A program made the position numbers and the translations under genes. Below are positions 25,421-33,672 of a stretch of 64,000 bases of DNA, piece by piece. This DNA comes from Fidelibacterota bacterium (GTDB taxonomy: Bacteria > Pseudomonadota > Alphaproteobacteria > Rhodospirillales > Rhodospirillaceae): the NCBI GenBank assembly GCA_947475895.1, contig CANJMF010000015.1, positions 1-64,000 of the forward strand, written 5' to 3'. Positions within the stretch are counted from its first letter, which is position 1; every line of letters starts with the position of its first letter. Under the pieces are notes generated by a model that searched no databases, was not told where the DNA came from, and was given only the letters and a program-made list of their open reading frames with translations.

Positions 25421-27100
25421 TTAAAACGTTCGCCGCAAGTTGAACGAAACGAAATTTCGATCGGCGAAAGGCTGTTTCGTCGGGCCGCCGATAAAGTAGG
25501 TGACTCCAAGGAATCCTTTCCATACCACCCGGTACGTTGCCGAAATCCCGAATTCGAAGCTCCCGGCGCCTGCAATCTGACCGGCGTCGACGCTCGACCG
25601 CCCTGTAACCGCATAACCGATGCTCATGGGAAGGCTTATGTCGACGCCAGGCAACACGGCGAAATAGGCGGGTTCAAACTGACCGCGCATGCTGGCAGCG
25701 AACCGCGTCCGTGTCGGATCTAGCGCGCTTTTGTTAGCAGTGACGTTCAAACGTTGATTGGCAGCGAACTCGGCGCTGAAGTTGGCGGCGCTCCAAAAAC
25801 GACTGGGTGCGAAGGCGGTTATAATCGACATTTGGCCGTGCAAGGTATCGCCGCGTGCGTAAAGGGGGTGGTCGTTGCCGTCGGCCGACAGGCCCGCCGT
25901 TTCAATGAGTGCTGTGCTGACTAATGGCATCCGGCGCCGCACCGAAATCTCGGTGGCCACGTTACTGTCGCCCAAATAACCGCTAAAACTCGCACCGTAA
26001 ATTTGAATGCCTTCTGGGAAAACAAGCCGGTAATTTCCGACGACGCCGGTATTGGTTCCAAAAAGACTGGGATCGAGAATCTGCAAAGGGTTCGACGGGC
26101 CGGCGAAAATACCGCCGCCGGTGCCGTAAGCTTGCGGCTTTTCAAGTGTGTTTGCGCTTGCAACAGCGCCGGCGTGAAAATAGAGCACGGGCTCTTTCGC
26201 ATGAAAGCGTAGCGCGTAAAATCCGAAATCGCTGTCGCCGCGCATGATGCGAAGTGCTACGCCATACTGACCGGTTTGTGATGCCTCATCGTCGGCGGCG
26301 CGCAAAAGGTATTGATTACGCCCCACATAAAGTTTTGCGCCGCCGGCATCCACAAAGTCGGCCGCACTAAAATAGCTGCCTGAACCCGGCGATCGGCTTC
26401 GGCGCCATTCAAATTGATAATAGCCCTCCAATACAAATCCCGGCGCGATTTGCACGTTTCCCGAGGCCTGCGCCACGGGCATGTACACTTCCTTCGCGCG
26501 CGCCAACGGCACACTCAGCGCTTTGATCGAATCAATGGGCGCCTGACCAGCGGCGATTCCATTTCCCGCGAAGAAAAGGCTCTCACCCCACAACAATGCG
26601 TGACGACCCGCGCGCAGCGACACGGGCGTGCCGCCGATTTCTTCGTTGGCGTAAACAAAGCCGTTCAACAGTTCGATGTCGCGTCCGTGTAACCGCTGGA
26701 CCGCCGGGGCAAAATTACTCGGTAATGGATAAAAGCTGGCGGGTGTCGGGCTAGAATCGGGCTTGGCATTGTAGATCGTATCGTACCAGGCGGCCGCACT
26801 GGCGGCGACGCCCCAGTGCGCAAAAGCGACGTCCAATTCTGAGAGGATATCAAAGCGGTGCGAAACGAAACCCTGATGAAAATTGCGGTCACCGTCGTCG
26901 GCGTTGGGGCTGGTGATCAAAGCGAGCTCCGGCGTATTGAGCCGGAGAGCGGTGCTGTATTGAATCGTATTGTCCCATCGCACGGTCACGTCGTCTTGAT
27001 GGAGCAGTTCCACCGCCGCTGCCGGACACGCAATCGCGAAGGATGCGGTAATCGCGATGGCCGCTAAGCGCTTGTTGAAGGAGCGCGACAATTCCATCAT
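25421..27100 (-). CDS. DUF1302 outer-membrane barrel-like protein
   Basis: The 559-aa product has a signal peptide (LAAIAITASFAIACPAAA) and matches DUF1302. Signs include the early VRWDNTIQYSTALRL strand, FVSHRFDILSELDVAF, and RAGRHALLWGESLFFAGN. Many alternating strands and a terminal FVSFNLRRTF follow, typical of beta-barrel proteins. DUF1302 genes usually sit beside DUF1329 genes, as here, where the pair is divergent with 38 bases between starts. They often occur with RND exporters in envelope or hydrophobic-compound loci; no RND gene is adjacent here. ATG 27100 is used; 27097 is equally possible. Confidence 0.8.
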   Translation of the reverse strand: MMELSRSFNKRLAAIAITASFAIACPAAAVELLHQDDVTVRWDNTIQYSTALRLNTPELALITSPNADDGDRNFHQGFVSHRFDILSELDVAFAHWGVAASAAAWYDTIYNAKPDSSPTPASFYPLPSNFAPAVQRLHGRDIELLNGFVYANEEIGGTPVSLRAGRHALLWGESLFFAGNGIAAGQAPIDSIKALSVPLARAKEVYMPVAQASGNVQIAPGFVLEGYYQFEWRRSRSPGSGSYFSAADFVDAGGAKLYVGRNQYLLRAADDEASQTGQYGVALRIMRGDSDFGFYALRFHAKEPVLYFHAGAVASANTLEKPQAYGTGGGIFAGPSNPLQILDPSLFGTNTGVVGNYRLVFPEGIQIYGASFSGYLGDSNVATEISVRRRMPLVSTALIETAGLSADGNDHPLYARGDTLHGQMSIITAFAPSRFWSAANFSAEFAANQRLNVTANKSALDPTRTRFAASMRGQFEPAYFAVLPGVDISLPMSIGYAVTGRSSVDAGQIAGAGSFEFGISATYRVVWKGFLGVTYFIGGPTKQPFADRNFVSFNLRRTF

Positions 27101-27138
27101 GCTATGCTCGAGAGCAGCGCAAAGGGTCGGGGGAAGCA

Positions 27139-28494
27139 TTGGCGCGCCGTTGCAAAATCATGCCTTTGATCTTCGGGCTTATTCCGTTTGCCGCACACGC
27201 TGGCGTCACTGCCCGCGAAGCGCAGCTGTTGACGACGGCGCTTACGCCCGTCGGTGCCGAGCGAGCGGGCAATGCTGCCGGTACGATCCCGGGGTGGGAT
27301 GGTGGCTACACGGTCCAAGACCCTAATTACAGGCAAGGCGCCGTTCGTCCCGATCCGTTCGCGGCGGACAAACCACTGTTCAGCATCACGGCGACAAATC
27401 TTGCCGCGCATCGCGATCTTGTGCCGGAGGGCGCAAGCGCCATGTTCGCGAAATTCCCCGACTACCGCATGGACATTTATCCCACGCACCGGTCGGCTGC
27501 CGCGCCGCAAACGGTCTATGACAACATCCTTCAGAATGCGACACGCGCTCATGCGGCCCCCAATGGGATCGCATACGGTATTGAAGGTGCTGCCGGCGGC
27601 ATCCCATTTCCGATTCCCAAGAATGGGTTCGAAGCGGTATGGAATCATCTGCTCGCATTCTGGGGCGTGGCGCGCGAAACGCATCTCAGCACCTACGTCG
27701 TCTCTTCCAATGGAACGGCCGATCTGACCGCGGCGTATCGCGAAGTCGCCGACTTTCCTTATTACTATCCCGGCGCAACTCCCGAAAGCATCGGCGGGTA
27801 TTACTTCAAGACACGCCACATACAAGACAAGCCGGCCGCGCACGTCGGCGAAGGCTACCTCGCATGGCAGCCTTTGAACATCGCCAAAGATAAATTCGCA
27901 GCTTGGCGATACTTGCCGGGCGAACGGCGCGTACGGCGTGGACCCTCGCTCTCCTATGATACGCCGGACTCCGATGCCTCCGGATTTCAAATGCTGGACG
28001 AGTATTACCTCTTCTTCGGTGGGCTTGACCGTTACGATTTCAAGCTCGTCGGCAAGAAGGAAATGTATATCCCCTACAACAACAATCGGCTTTATGGATT
28101 GGGGGTAGACGCGGTGCTCGGGCCCCGCCACGCCAACCCCGACGCCCTTCGGTATGAGCTGCACCGCGTTTGGGTCGTGGAGGGCGAGCTCGCCAAAGGC
28201 AAAAGCCACATCGCGCCTCGACGTCGGCTTTATATCGACGAAGACACATGGTTTGTTGTGTACAGCGAGAGCTGGGATGAAGACGGCCGACTATGGAAAT
28301 TCGGCCACGGCACAATGTATCTGGCGCCCGATCTTCCGGCGGTCGTGCTTGGTAGTCAGCTTGTTTATGACCTCGTTCTCGGTGGTTATGTGTATAGCTT
28401 CGCTTTCAACGGGGATGCGACGCAATACAAGGTGACGCCGCCACATACTGCAGCGGAACTTTCCCCGGACGCACTTGCTCAAGGCGGTCGCTAA
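27139..28494 (+). CDS. DUF1329 periplasmic/outer-membrane lipoprotein-like protein
   Basis: The 451-aa product matches DUF1329, a LolA-like fold family. It has a short leader (IMPLIFGLIPFAAHAG), then ALTPVGAERAGNAAGTIPGW, and later WRYLPGERRVRRGPSLSYDTP and DEYYLFFGGLDRYDFKLVG. The family partner DUF1302 is divergent and adjacent. TTG 27139 is chosen because GGGGGAAG lies upstream; ATG 27160 lacks a ribosome-binding site. Its stop abuts the stop of the anti-sigma gene on the other strand with no gap. The lipid or hydrophobic ligand is not known. Confidence 0.8.
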   Translation: MARRCKIMPLIFGLIPFAAHAGVTAREAQLLTTALTPVGAERAGNAAGTIPGWDGGYTVQDPNYRQGAVRPDPFAADKPLFSITATNLAAHRDLVPEGASAMFAKFPDYRMDIYPTHRSAAAPQTVYDNILQNATRAHAAPNGIAYGIEGAAGGIPFPIPKNGFEAVWNHLLAFWGVARETHLSTYVVSSNGTADLTAAYREVADFPYYYPGATPESIGGYYFKTRHIQDKPAAHVGEGYLAWQPLNIAKDKFAAWRYLPGERRVRRGPSLSYDTPDSDASGFQMLDEYYLFFGGLDRYDFKLVGKKEMYIPYNNNRLYGLGVDAVLGPRHANPDALRYELHRVWVVEGELAKGKSHIAPRRRLYIDEDTWFVVYSESWDEDGRLWKFGHGTMYLAPDLPAVVLGSQLVYDLVLGGYVYSFAFNGDATQYKVTPPHTAAELSPDALAQGGR

Positions 28495-29232
28495 CTAAGC
28501 GTTGAGCCCGGAATAGGCGAGGCTCGCAAGACGGAGCATCTCACCGGCGGATACGTCGGCCAGCATAATGGTTCCCAGCACGTCATCCTGCCAAACGCAG
28601 ATGCGCAAATCGGACCGGCGCAACATTTCAAAACGGGGCGTGCCGGAGGAAGGCGTCAGGTACAGTGTAAACACGCGGCTTTGCACGTCGCGGTAATCAA
28701 GCTTCACGGCGCGCTTGTTCGCTGCGGCGTAAACATTAGCGGCTGTTAAGGAAAACCCCCGCTTGGACAGGTCGGGCGCCTTCAAGCGAAGTCCAAGCGT
28801 CTGACTCATTAAAGCGCCCGCGTCGTCGGCCGAAATGTTTTCGCGCAATCCGACCCGATTGGATCGCGAGGCAATCGCAGCCGTGATCACGTCTTCATCG
28901 TCGTCGGACGTTAAAGATCGATAAGCAGTCCAGCCGCCCGCAATGGCCACGACGCTCGCCGCCATTGCCATCCACGCGCGTCGATCGATCCGGGGCGGTT
29001 GCTGAAGTTTGAGGGGATCGATCATGCGTAGCCATGCGTCGGGAATCGGGTGCTCCATCAGCGGCGCGTATACTTCCTTGAGGCGGATTTTATCGGCGCG
29101 AAAGGCCGCCACACGCCGCGAAAGCACGGCGTCGTGTTCAATCGCACGCGCCACGTCGGCCGCGCGGGCAGGCGCAAGCTCGCCGTCGATGAAAGCATGA
29201 AGATCTTCGTCCGAGATCGGCAGGAGGTTCAT
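28495..29232 (-). CDS. Membrane-anchored anti-sigma factor
   Basis: The 245-aa product begins ISDEDLHAFIDGELAPA, the typical start of an anti-sigma domain that binds region 2/4 of ECF sigma factors. One membrane segment (AWMAMAASVVAIAGGWTA) lies near residues 85-103, followed by a ~140-aa periplasmic part. No zinc-type HxxxCxxC is present. The start overlaps the sigma factor stop as ATGA, so the pair is translationally coupled. It should hold the sigma factor inactive until an envelope signal acts on the periplasmic domain. Confidence 0.8.
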   Translation of the reverse strand: MNLLPISDEDLHAFIDGELAPARAADVARAIEHDAVLSRRVAAFRADKIRLKEVYAPLMEHPIPDAWLRMIDPLKLQQPPRIDRRAWMAMAASVVAIAGGWTAYRSLTSDDDEDVITAAIASRSNRVGLRENISADDAGALMSQTLGLRLKAPDLSKRGFSLTAANVYAAANKRAVKLDYRDVQSRVFTLYLTPSSGTPRFEMLRRSDLRICVWQDDVLGTIMLADVSAGEMLRLASLAYSGLNA

Positions 29233-29753
29233 GATTCTCTTTTCTCCCCCGGGATTGGAGGAAAGTCGATTTCGTACCGCAAGCGTTCACGTGCCCGCGC
29301 TAGCCGCGACATAACGGTGCCCAATGGAACGCCGAGTTCGCCAGCTGTTTCTCGATAGCTTAGTCCCTCCATGCCGACGAGCAGCAAAATTTGGCGATGC
29401 TCGTACGTCAGGCTTGATAGCGCGCGATCAAAATCGATGGCCGCGGCGGGGTCGCGGACAAAACTCATATTTGCGCTCAGGTCCTCTGCAGTCGTTAAGT
29501 CCACGCTGATTCCTTGGCGACGTTTCCGTCGAAGCTCATCGATATGGATGTTGTGAACGATCGACCGAAGCCACCCTCCGATACGTTCAACATGCTCGAG
29601 CTTCGTCCACTGCCGCAACGCACGTTCAATACAATCCTGTACGAGGTCGTCCGCCTCGGTCGCGCTGCCAATCAATACACGCGCATAGCGGCGCAGCGCG
29701 GGAAGTTGGGCGGTCAATGCCGCGACGAAGCTGTCCTGTGGGCGCGCCGTCAA
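29229..29753 (-). CDS. ECF-family RNA polymerase sigma factor
   Basis: The 174-aa product has sigma region 2 (ATEADDLVQDCIERALRQW and RSIVHNIHIDELRRKRR) and region 4 (SYRETAGELGVPLGTVMSRL). Region 3 is absent, as in all ECF factors. TTG 29753 is chosen because GGAGG lies four bases upstream and it opens a normal ECF N-terminus. A promoter with GGGAAT and CGTC at 17-base spacing precedes it, and the same promoter drives the divergent gene at 30054. Autoregulation is therefore likely. Confidence 0.9.
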   Translation of the reverse strand: MTARPQDSFVAALTAQLPALRRYARVLIGSATEADDLVQDCIERALRQWTKLEHVERIGGWLRSIVHNIHIDELRRKRRQGISVDLTTAEDLSANMSFVRDPAAAIDFDRALSSLTYEHRQILLLVGMEGLSYRETAGELGVPLGTVMSRLARARERLRYEIDFPPIPGEKRES

Positions 29754-29797
29754 ATGGCCTCCAAATCCGGCCGTTTATAAGCCCGCCGCACAATCAA

Positions 29798-29824
29798 GAC
29801 GCCTAATACCCCTTGTTTATTCCC
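29798..29824 (-). promoter_or_regulatory. ECF-type promoter for the sigma/anti-sigma operon
   Basis: On the minus strand GGGAATAAAC (29824-29815) acts as -35, and CGTC (29801-29798) as -10. Exactly 17 bases separate GGGAAT from CGTC. It lies 45 bases before TTG 29753. Confidence 0.75.
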
Positions 29825-29879
29825 TGGGAATAGACCGAATCCTACGGCGCCTGCCAATCGCGATATTTTTTGCCTCGAA

Positions 29880-29906
29880 GGGAATAAAGTAGCATCCGCT
29901 GGCGTC
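29880..29906 (+). promoter_or_regulatory. ECF-type promoter for the secreted protein at 30054
   Basis: GGGAATAAAG begins at 29880 and CGTC is at 29903-29906; GGGAAT and CGTC are 17 bases apart, as in the divergent promoter. Both have GG directly before CGTC. Transcription should start near 29915, leaving a leader of about 140 bases. The rest of 29754-30053 shows no gene. Confidence 0.75.
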
Positions 29907-30053
29907 AATACAACGCGCAGGGCCTAAACTCTTGCGTTCGCCGACGAGGGGCTCATCCAAAGAGAACGATAAGGCCGCACCGGGCCGGTTCAAAATGGCG
30001 GCGAGGGCGGTCGAGTTTCGCGGTAGCGGTAATTGTGACGAATGGAGGTTTAA

Positions 30054-31034
30054 ATGCGTATTGCACTGATGTGTGGCATCTCGGCGTTGGCGATCACCAC
30101 GGCGGCTTTTGCCGTCAACTCTACCGTATCGACGGTAGGGGAGGCGGATTCGTTTACGACGGGGTCCGCACCGGCCTCCGTAACGAAAAAATCGGCGGCC
30201 GAAAAGCAAAGCGCGGTTGTCGGAAGTAACTATGCCGTTATCACCGGAGCCATCGACGGGCTTGGCCAGCTAAATTCGTATATCCGCCTCTTCAACGGCG
30301 GGGCAGCGTCAACCAATTTCAGCATTACGATCGTCAATTCCGCGACCGGTCAGACGGTTGGGACGACGGCCACCGTGCAGGTTCCACCACTGGCGTCCAA
30401 ACAAATGATCCTGCACGACATTCTCGTGCTTGTTGCGCCGGGAACGGCCGCAGGCGGGACTTACGCGCTCTATATCCAAGCGCCCGAAGCAACGGCAGGC
30501 TATCAGCACGTCGTCTTCAACGGAGCGAGCGACCTCTTTGAAAATGCCAGTCTGTGCAAGACCCTGTTGAACCAAGTTGTGGCGCCGGTATCCAACAGCA
30601 TCGTCATGATCAACGTTCACACGTCGCTCATCGAAGACTTCGGCTATCCCATGCGACTTGAGTTCCACAATTTTGCTGATACAGCCAAAACCTACGTCGC
30701 AAAAGTCTACGATGCCTACAGCGGCACGCTTAAAGGCCAAATCAATATTTCAGCTCAAGCAAATACGTCTTATACAATCCCGTTTGTTACTAACGTTCAG
30801 AAAGCCGCTAGCGTAAACTGGACTCCCTCGGCTGCGGCTAACGAATTCTGGGCAAATGTCGTGATCACGGATTCGTCCGGCGCCGCACCAAACGCCACGG
30901 TTGGTGCCGTGATCGACACGTCCCGGAAACTTGGAACGTTAGCCAGCTCTAATATGTCGATGGCTTGTGCCGTGAACGCCGTGACGACGTCGACGGGCGG
31001 CGGCGGATTCGGCGGCGGCGACGTTACGTACTAG
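30054..31034 (+). CDS. Secreted protein of unknown function, likely ECF target
   Basis: I do not recognise a family. The 326-aa product has a Sec signal peptide (ALMCGISALAITTAAFA), then a Ser/Thr/Ala-rich segment. The body is rich in beta-strand sequence, with NSYIRLFNGGAASTNFSITI and MRLEFHNFADTAKTYVAKVY suggesting paired immunoglobulin-like modules. The end is GGGGFGGGDVTY. The ECF-type promoter at 29880 indicates control by the neighbouring sigma factor, so it may be an envelope or surface protein made under stress. This role is inference. Confidence 0.75.
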   Translation: MRIALMCGISALAITTAAFAVNSTVSTVGEADSFTTGSAPASVTKKSAAEKQSAVVGSNYAVITGAIDGLGQLNSYIRLFNGGAASTNFSITIVNSATGQTVGTTATVQVPPLASKQMILHDILVLVAPGTAAGGTYALYIQAPEATAGYQHVVFNGASDLFENASLCKTLLNQVVAPVSNSIVMINVHTSLIEDFGYPMRLEFHNFADTAKTYVAKVYDAYSGTLKGQINISAQANTSYTIPFVTNVQKAASVNWTPSAAANEFWANVVITDSSGAAPNATVGAVIDTSRKLGTLASSNMSMACAVNAVTTSTGGGGFGGGDVTY

Positions 31035-31202
31035 TGACTCGACCGTGACGTCCATCCCAGAGAGGGACGCTGCATGGTCCGAGCAATCCAAGGCCCCCGA
31101 TACCGCCAGCCTCGGGTTGCTCGCGAACAAGCCTCGCGCGTGCGTGTTTCGACCTGCCCGCGTGCGCGCGATGGTCTGTGGTCTCGCGACGTTGATGATG
31201 CG

Positions 31203-31730
31203 TCAGCGTCGCGGCCACATCCGGTTGAAGAGCCCGTCCTTCAGAACAAACTGGTGATAAACGGTAGCGCCAACGTGGGCGGCGAGCAGTACGTACAGCG
31301 CATATTGCCCAATCCCATGAAGATTTTCCATCTGATGCGCCAAGGCGCGGCTCAACGGCGCCAGCATGGGAAGGTCGAAAAGGCCGAAGAAACTCGTGTT
31401 GCGGCCGCGCGCGGCGACCGAGATGTATCCGGTTACCGGCATCAAAAAGATCAACGCATACAGTGTGACGTGCGTCGCCTTGGCCGCAACCCGTTGGAAA
31501 GCATTCATCTTCGGAAGGGGCGGCGGCGGATGGCCTGCGCGCCACGCCAGACGCACACACGCCAGAATGAATATGGTTACGCCGAACGATTTATGAATCA
31601 TCAACGTCGCGGATTGTGCGTCGTCTTCGTCCATCGCCCATGCAAAAATAACAACGAAGACGATACAGGCGGCGACCAGCCAGTGCAGCGTGATCGCGAA
31701 GCGTCCGTAAAACGGAGATTGTGATTCCAT
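31203..31730 (-). CDS. Cytochrome b561 family membrane protein
   Basis: The 175-aa product has four membrane helices and the histidines expected for two b haems: FAITLHWLVAACIV, LMIHKSFGVTIF, AAKATHVTLYALIF and NLHGIGQYALYVLLAAHVG. It would oxidise quinol or exchange electrons at the inner membrane. It diverges from the cytochrome and MtrAB-like operon, with 44 bases between starts. This placement suggests it may feed electrons into that periplasmic chain. GAGGTGGG precedes ATG 31730. Confidence 0.85.
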   Translation of the reverse strand: MESQSPFYGRFAITLHWLVAACIVFVVIFAWAMDEDDAQSATLMIHKSFGVTIFILACVRLAWRAGHPPPPLPKMNAFQRVAAKATHVTLYALIFLMPVTGYISVAARGRNTSFFGLFDLPMLAPLSRALAHQMENLHGIGQYALYVLLAAHVGATVYHQFVLKDGLFNRMWPRR

Positions 31731-31774
31731 CGCCCACCTCTCTTCAGGTCAACGATAGTCTCGGGTATTTCGGA

Positions 31775-32722
31775 ATGCTATGTGAATTCTTCAAACGAGC
31801 GGCAATGGGTACCGGTGTAGCGTGCGCGATAATCACGCATGCGTGCGCCGCATACGCTATCGATTGGACGCGCGCGGTTGGCAAAGACATCGTCCTGTTT
31901 TATCCCGCACAAATGTCGTGGGAGACGCTTCTAACGCAGTCGTCTCACAGCGGAGCGCAAAAATTCCGCGATGGCAAAAACTGCCGCGGATGTCATGAGG
32001 GCGAGGAGCCGGCGTCCGGAAAGCTTCTGGTGAATGATAAGGGTAGTGAGCCAACTCCCATCGCGGGCAAGCCAGGCTCCATCAAAGCGACCGTTAAGGC
32101 CGCGCACGACGCGGAGCGAATTTATGTGCAAGTGGGCTTTGATACGGGTGCCCAGCCGGATGCGGGCATGGACAAGGATTTCGCCACAAAAGTCGCCGTT
32201 ATGATCGACGATGGCGGCGTGCCGGAAGCGGCGCGCGCCGGGTGCTTTGCGGCCTGCCACGACAACCTCGCCCGGATGCCTAGCGGCGGGGAAGGGGATA
32301 CGACAAAATATCTTGCCCGCTCACGCGTTAGCGTAGGCCGTCATGGTGGCGATCAAATCAAGCCGGCCGAAGATCTTGCCACCGCCCGCGCACAAGGCAG
32401 CACACTCGAATATTGGCAGGCGCGCCTGAGGGCATCTGGTCCCGCCGAGGTCGTCGACGGCACTATTCTTGAGAAACGGCAGGAGAGCGCCCCTTCGGCC
32501 GTTTCGGCCGAGGCCGTTCAAAATGGAACGAAATGGACGGTGACCTTCAGCCGTAAGCTTGCCGCCGGGCCGGGCTACAAGGACTTCGCGCCGGGTAAAA
32601 CCTATACCCTGGGCGTATCGGTCCACGCCGGCCATACGGCAAAACGCTTCCATTACGTATCGCTGGAAAAGACGCTCGTGCTGGATACCGGGAAAGCTGA
32701 CATCATCGCACCGCGGATGTGA
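31775..32722 (+). CDS. Ethylbenzene dehydrogenase-related c-type cytochrome
   Basis: The ~315-aa product has a signal peptide (AMGTGVACAIITHACAAYA) and the EB_dh (PF09459-like) haem-binding fold. A CXXCH site, CRGCH, lies at residues 70-74. A second GCFAACHD element (Cys157, Cys161, His162) is CX3CH, a form also seen in this family. HDAERIYVQVGF and KTYTLGVSVHAGHTAKRFHYVS are typical strands. It should be periplasmic and may pass electrons to the decahaem protein. ATG 31775 is preferred; 31805 is possible. The stop overlaps an in-frame GTG of the next gene. Confidence 0.75.
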   Translation: MLCEFFKRAAMGTGVACAIITHACAAYAIDWTRAVGKDIVLFYPAQMSWETLLTQSSHSGAQKFRDGKNCRGCHEGEEPASGKLLVNDKGSEPTPIAGKPGSIKATVKAAHDAERIYVQVGFDTGAQPDAGMDKDFATKVAVMIDDGGVPEAARAGCFAACHDNLARMPSGGEGDTTKYLARSRVSVGRHGGDQIKPAEDLATARAQGSTLEYWQARLRASGPAEVVDGTILEKRQESAPSAVSAEAVQNGTKWTVTFSRKLAAGPGYKDFAPGKTYTLGVSVHAGHTAKRFHYVSLEKTLVLDTGKADIIAPRM

Positions 32723-32733
32723 GAAGGCGGGGG

Positions 32734-33672
32734 ATGAAGCGGGTGGGGATCCTTTGGCTATTATTACTCCTGTTCACGGGGGTCGCGCCGGCATTGGCGC
32801 AAAGCGACGCTGGCGCACCCGCGCGCGTTCTTGGAAACCCTGACGATCCCAACGCGTGCTTGAAGTGCCACGATGCGCCGAAAGTGACGTCGGTGCTGCA
32901 TACAGCACATATGCGTGAAACCGACGCCCGTACAAAGGTGGCGACGGAGGGCTGCCAGTCCTGTCACGGCGATAGCCACGAACACATGGCGCGCGTAGCC
33001 GAGGGCCAAAAGCGCCCCTTGCCGACGTTTGTTTTTAACGGCGCTAATATTTCGCCCGTCGTGTCCCGTAACCAAGTCTGTACCGGCTGCCACCAAGGCG
33101 GCGCGGTCATGTTTTGGCAGGCTAGCCCCCATGCGTCGTCCGAGGTGGCATGCGCCAGTTGTCACATCGCTCACTCCGCGCGCGATGTGGTCCTCGCTAA
33201 AACAACGCAAGCCAATACTTGCTTTGGGTGCCACGCCGAGCAACGCGCGGCCTCTCTAAAACCCTCGCACCACCCCGTTACCGAAGGGCAAATGGCATGC
33301 TCGGATTGCCATAATCCGCACGGTGCGGCCGGCCCACACATGTTGAAGGGCGGTACCGTTGTTGATACGTGCCTATCGTGCCACGACGAAAAACGCGGTC
33401 CGTTCCTGTGGGAGCATGCGCCGGTGCAGGAAGATTGCACGATCTGCCACACGCCCCATGGCTCCGTACAGGCGAGCTTGCTCAAGCAACGGCCGCCTTA
33501 CCTCTGCCAGACCTGTCACGACAGTTCGCTGCACAACAGCCAGCCATTTAGCGGCGCTAGCCTTCCCGGCGGTGCGCTGCCCTCTCGCCAAATGGTTCTG
33601 CGCGCATGTTTGAATTGTCACAGTGAGGTTCACGGCTCCAATCATCCCTCCGGCGTGCGATTGTCGCGATGA
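32734..33672 (+). CDS. Decahaem c-type cytochrome, MtrA/DmsE family
   Basis: The 312-aa product has a signal peptide (GILWLLLLLFTGVAPALAQ) and exactly ten CXXCH sites: CLKCH, CQSCH, CTGCH, CASCH, CFGCH, CSDCH, CLSCH, CTICH, CQTCH and CLNCH. Number, spacing and length match MtrA, PioA and DmsE periplasmic decahaems that sit inside an MtrB-type barrel. ATG 32734 is preferred for AAGGCGG upstream; GTG 32719 overlaps the previous stop. The next gene starts in an ATGA overlap, so the conduit subunits are coupled. Confidence 0.92.
   Translation: MKRVGILWLLLLLFTGVAPALAQSDAGAPARVLGNPDDPNACLKCHDAPKVTSVLHTAHMRETDARTKVATEGCQSCHGDSHEHMARVAEGQKRPLPTFVFNGANISPVVSRNQVCTGCHQGGAVMFWQASPHASSEVACASCHIAHSARDVVLAKTTQANTCFGCHAEQRAASLKPSHHPVTEGQMACSDCHNPHGAAGPHMLKGGTVVDTCLSCHDEKRGPFLWEHAPVQEDCTICHTPHGSVQASLLKQRPPYLCQTCHDSSLHNSQPFSGASLPGGALPSRQMVLRACLNCHSEVHGSNHPSGVRLSR

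Noticed and set aside
29826-29853. Third GGGAATA element between the two ECF promoters
   Set aside because: No CGTC lies 16-18 bases downstream; it is the mirror half of the TTCCCTGGGAA palindrome.
31024-31560. 178-aa minus-strand ORF near the cytochrome b561 gene
   Set aside because: It overlaps the cytochrome b561 gene in another frame and has no domain similarity.
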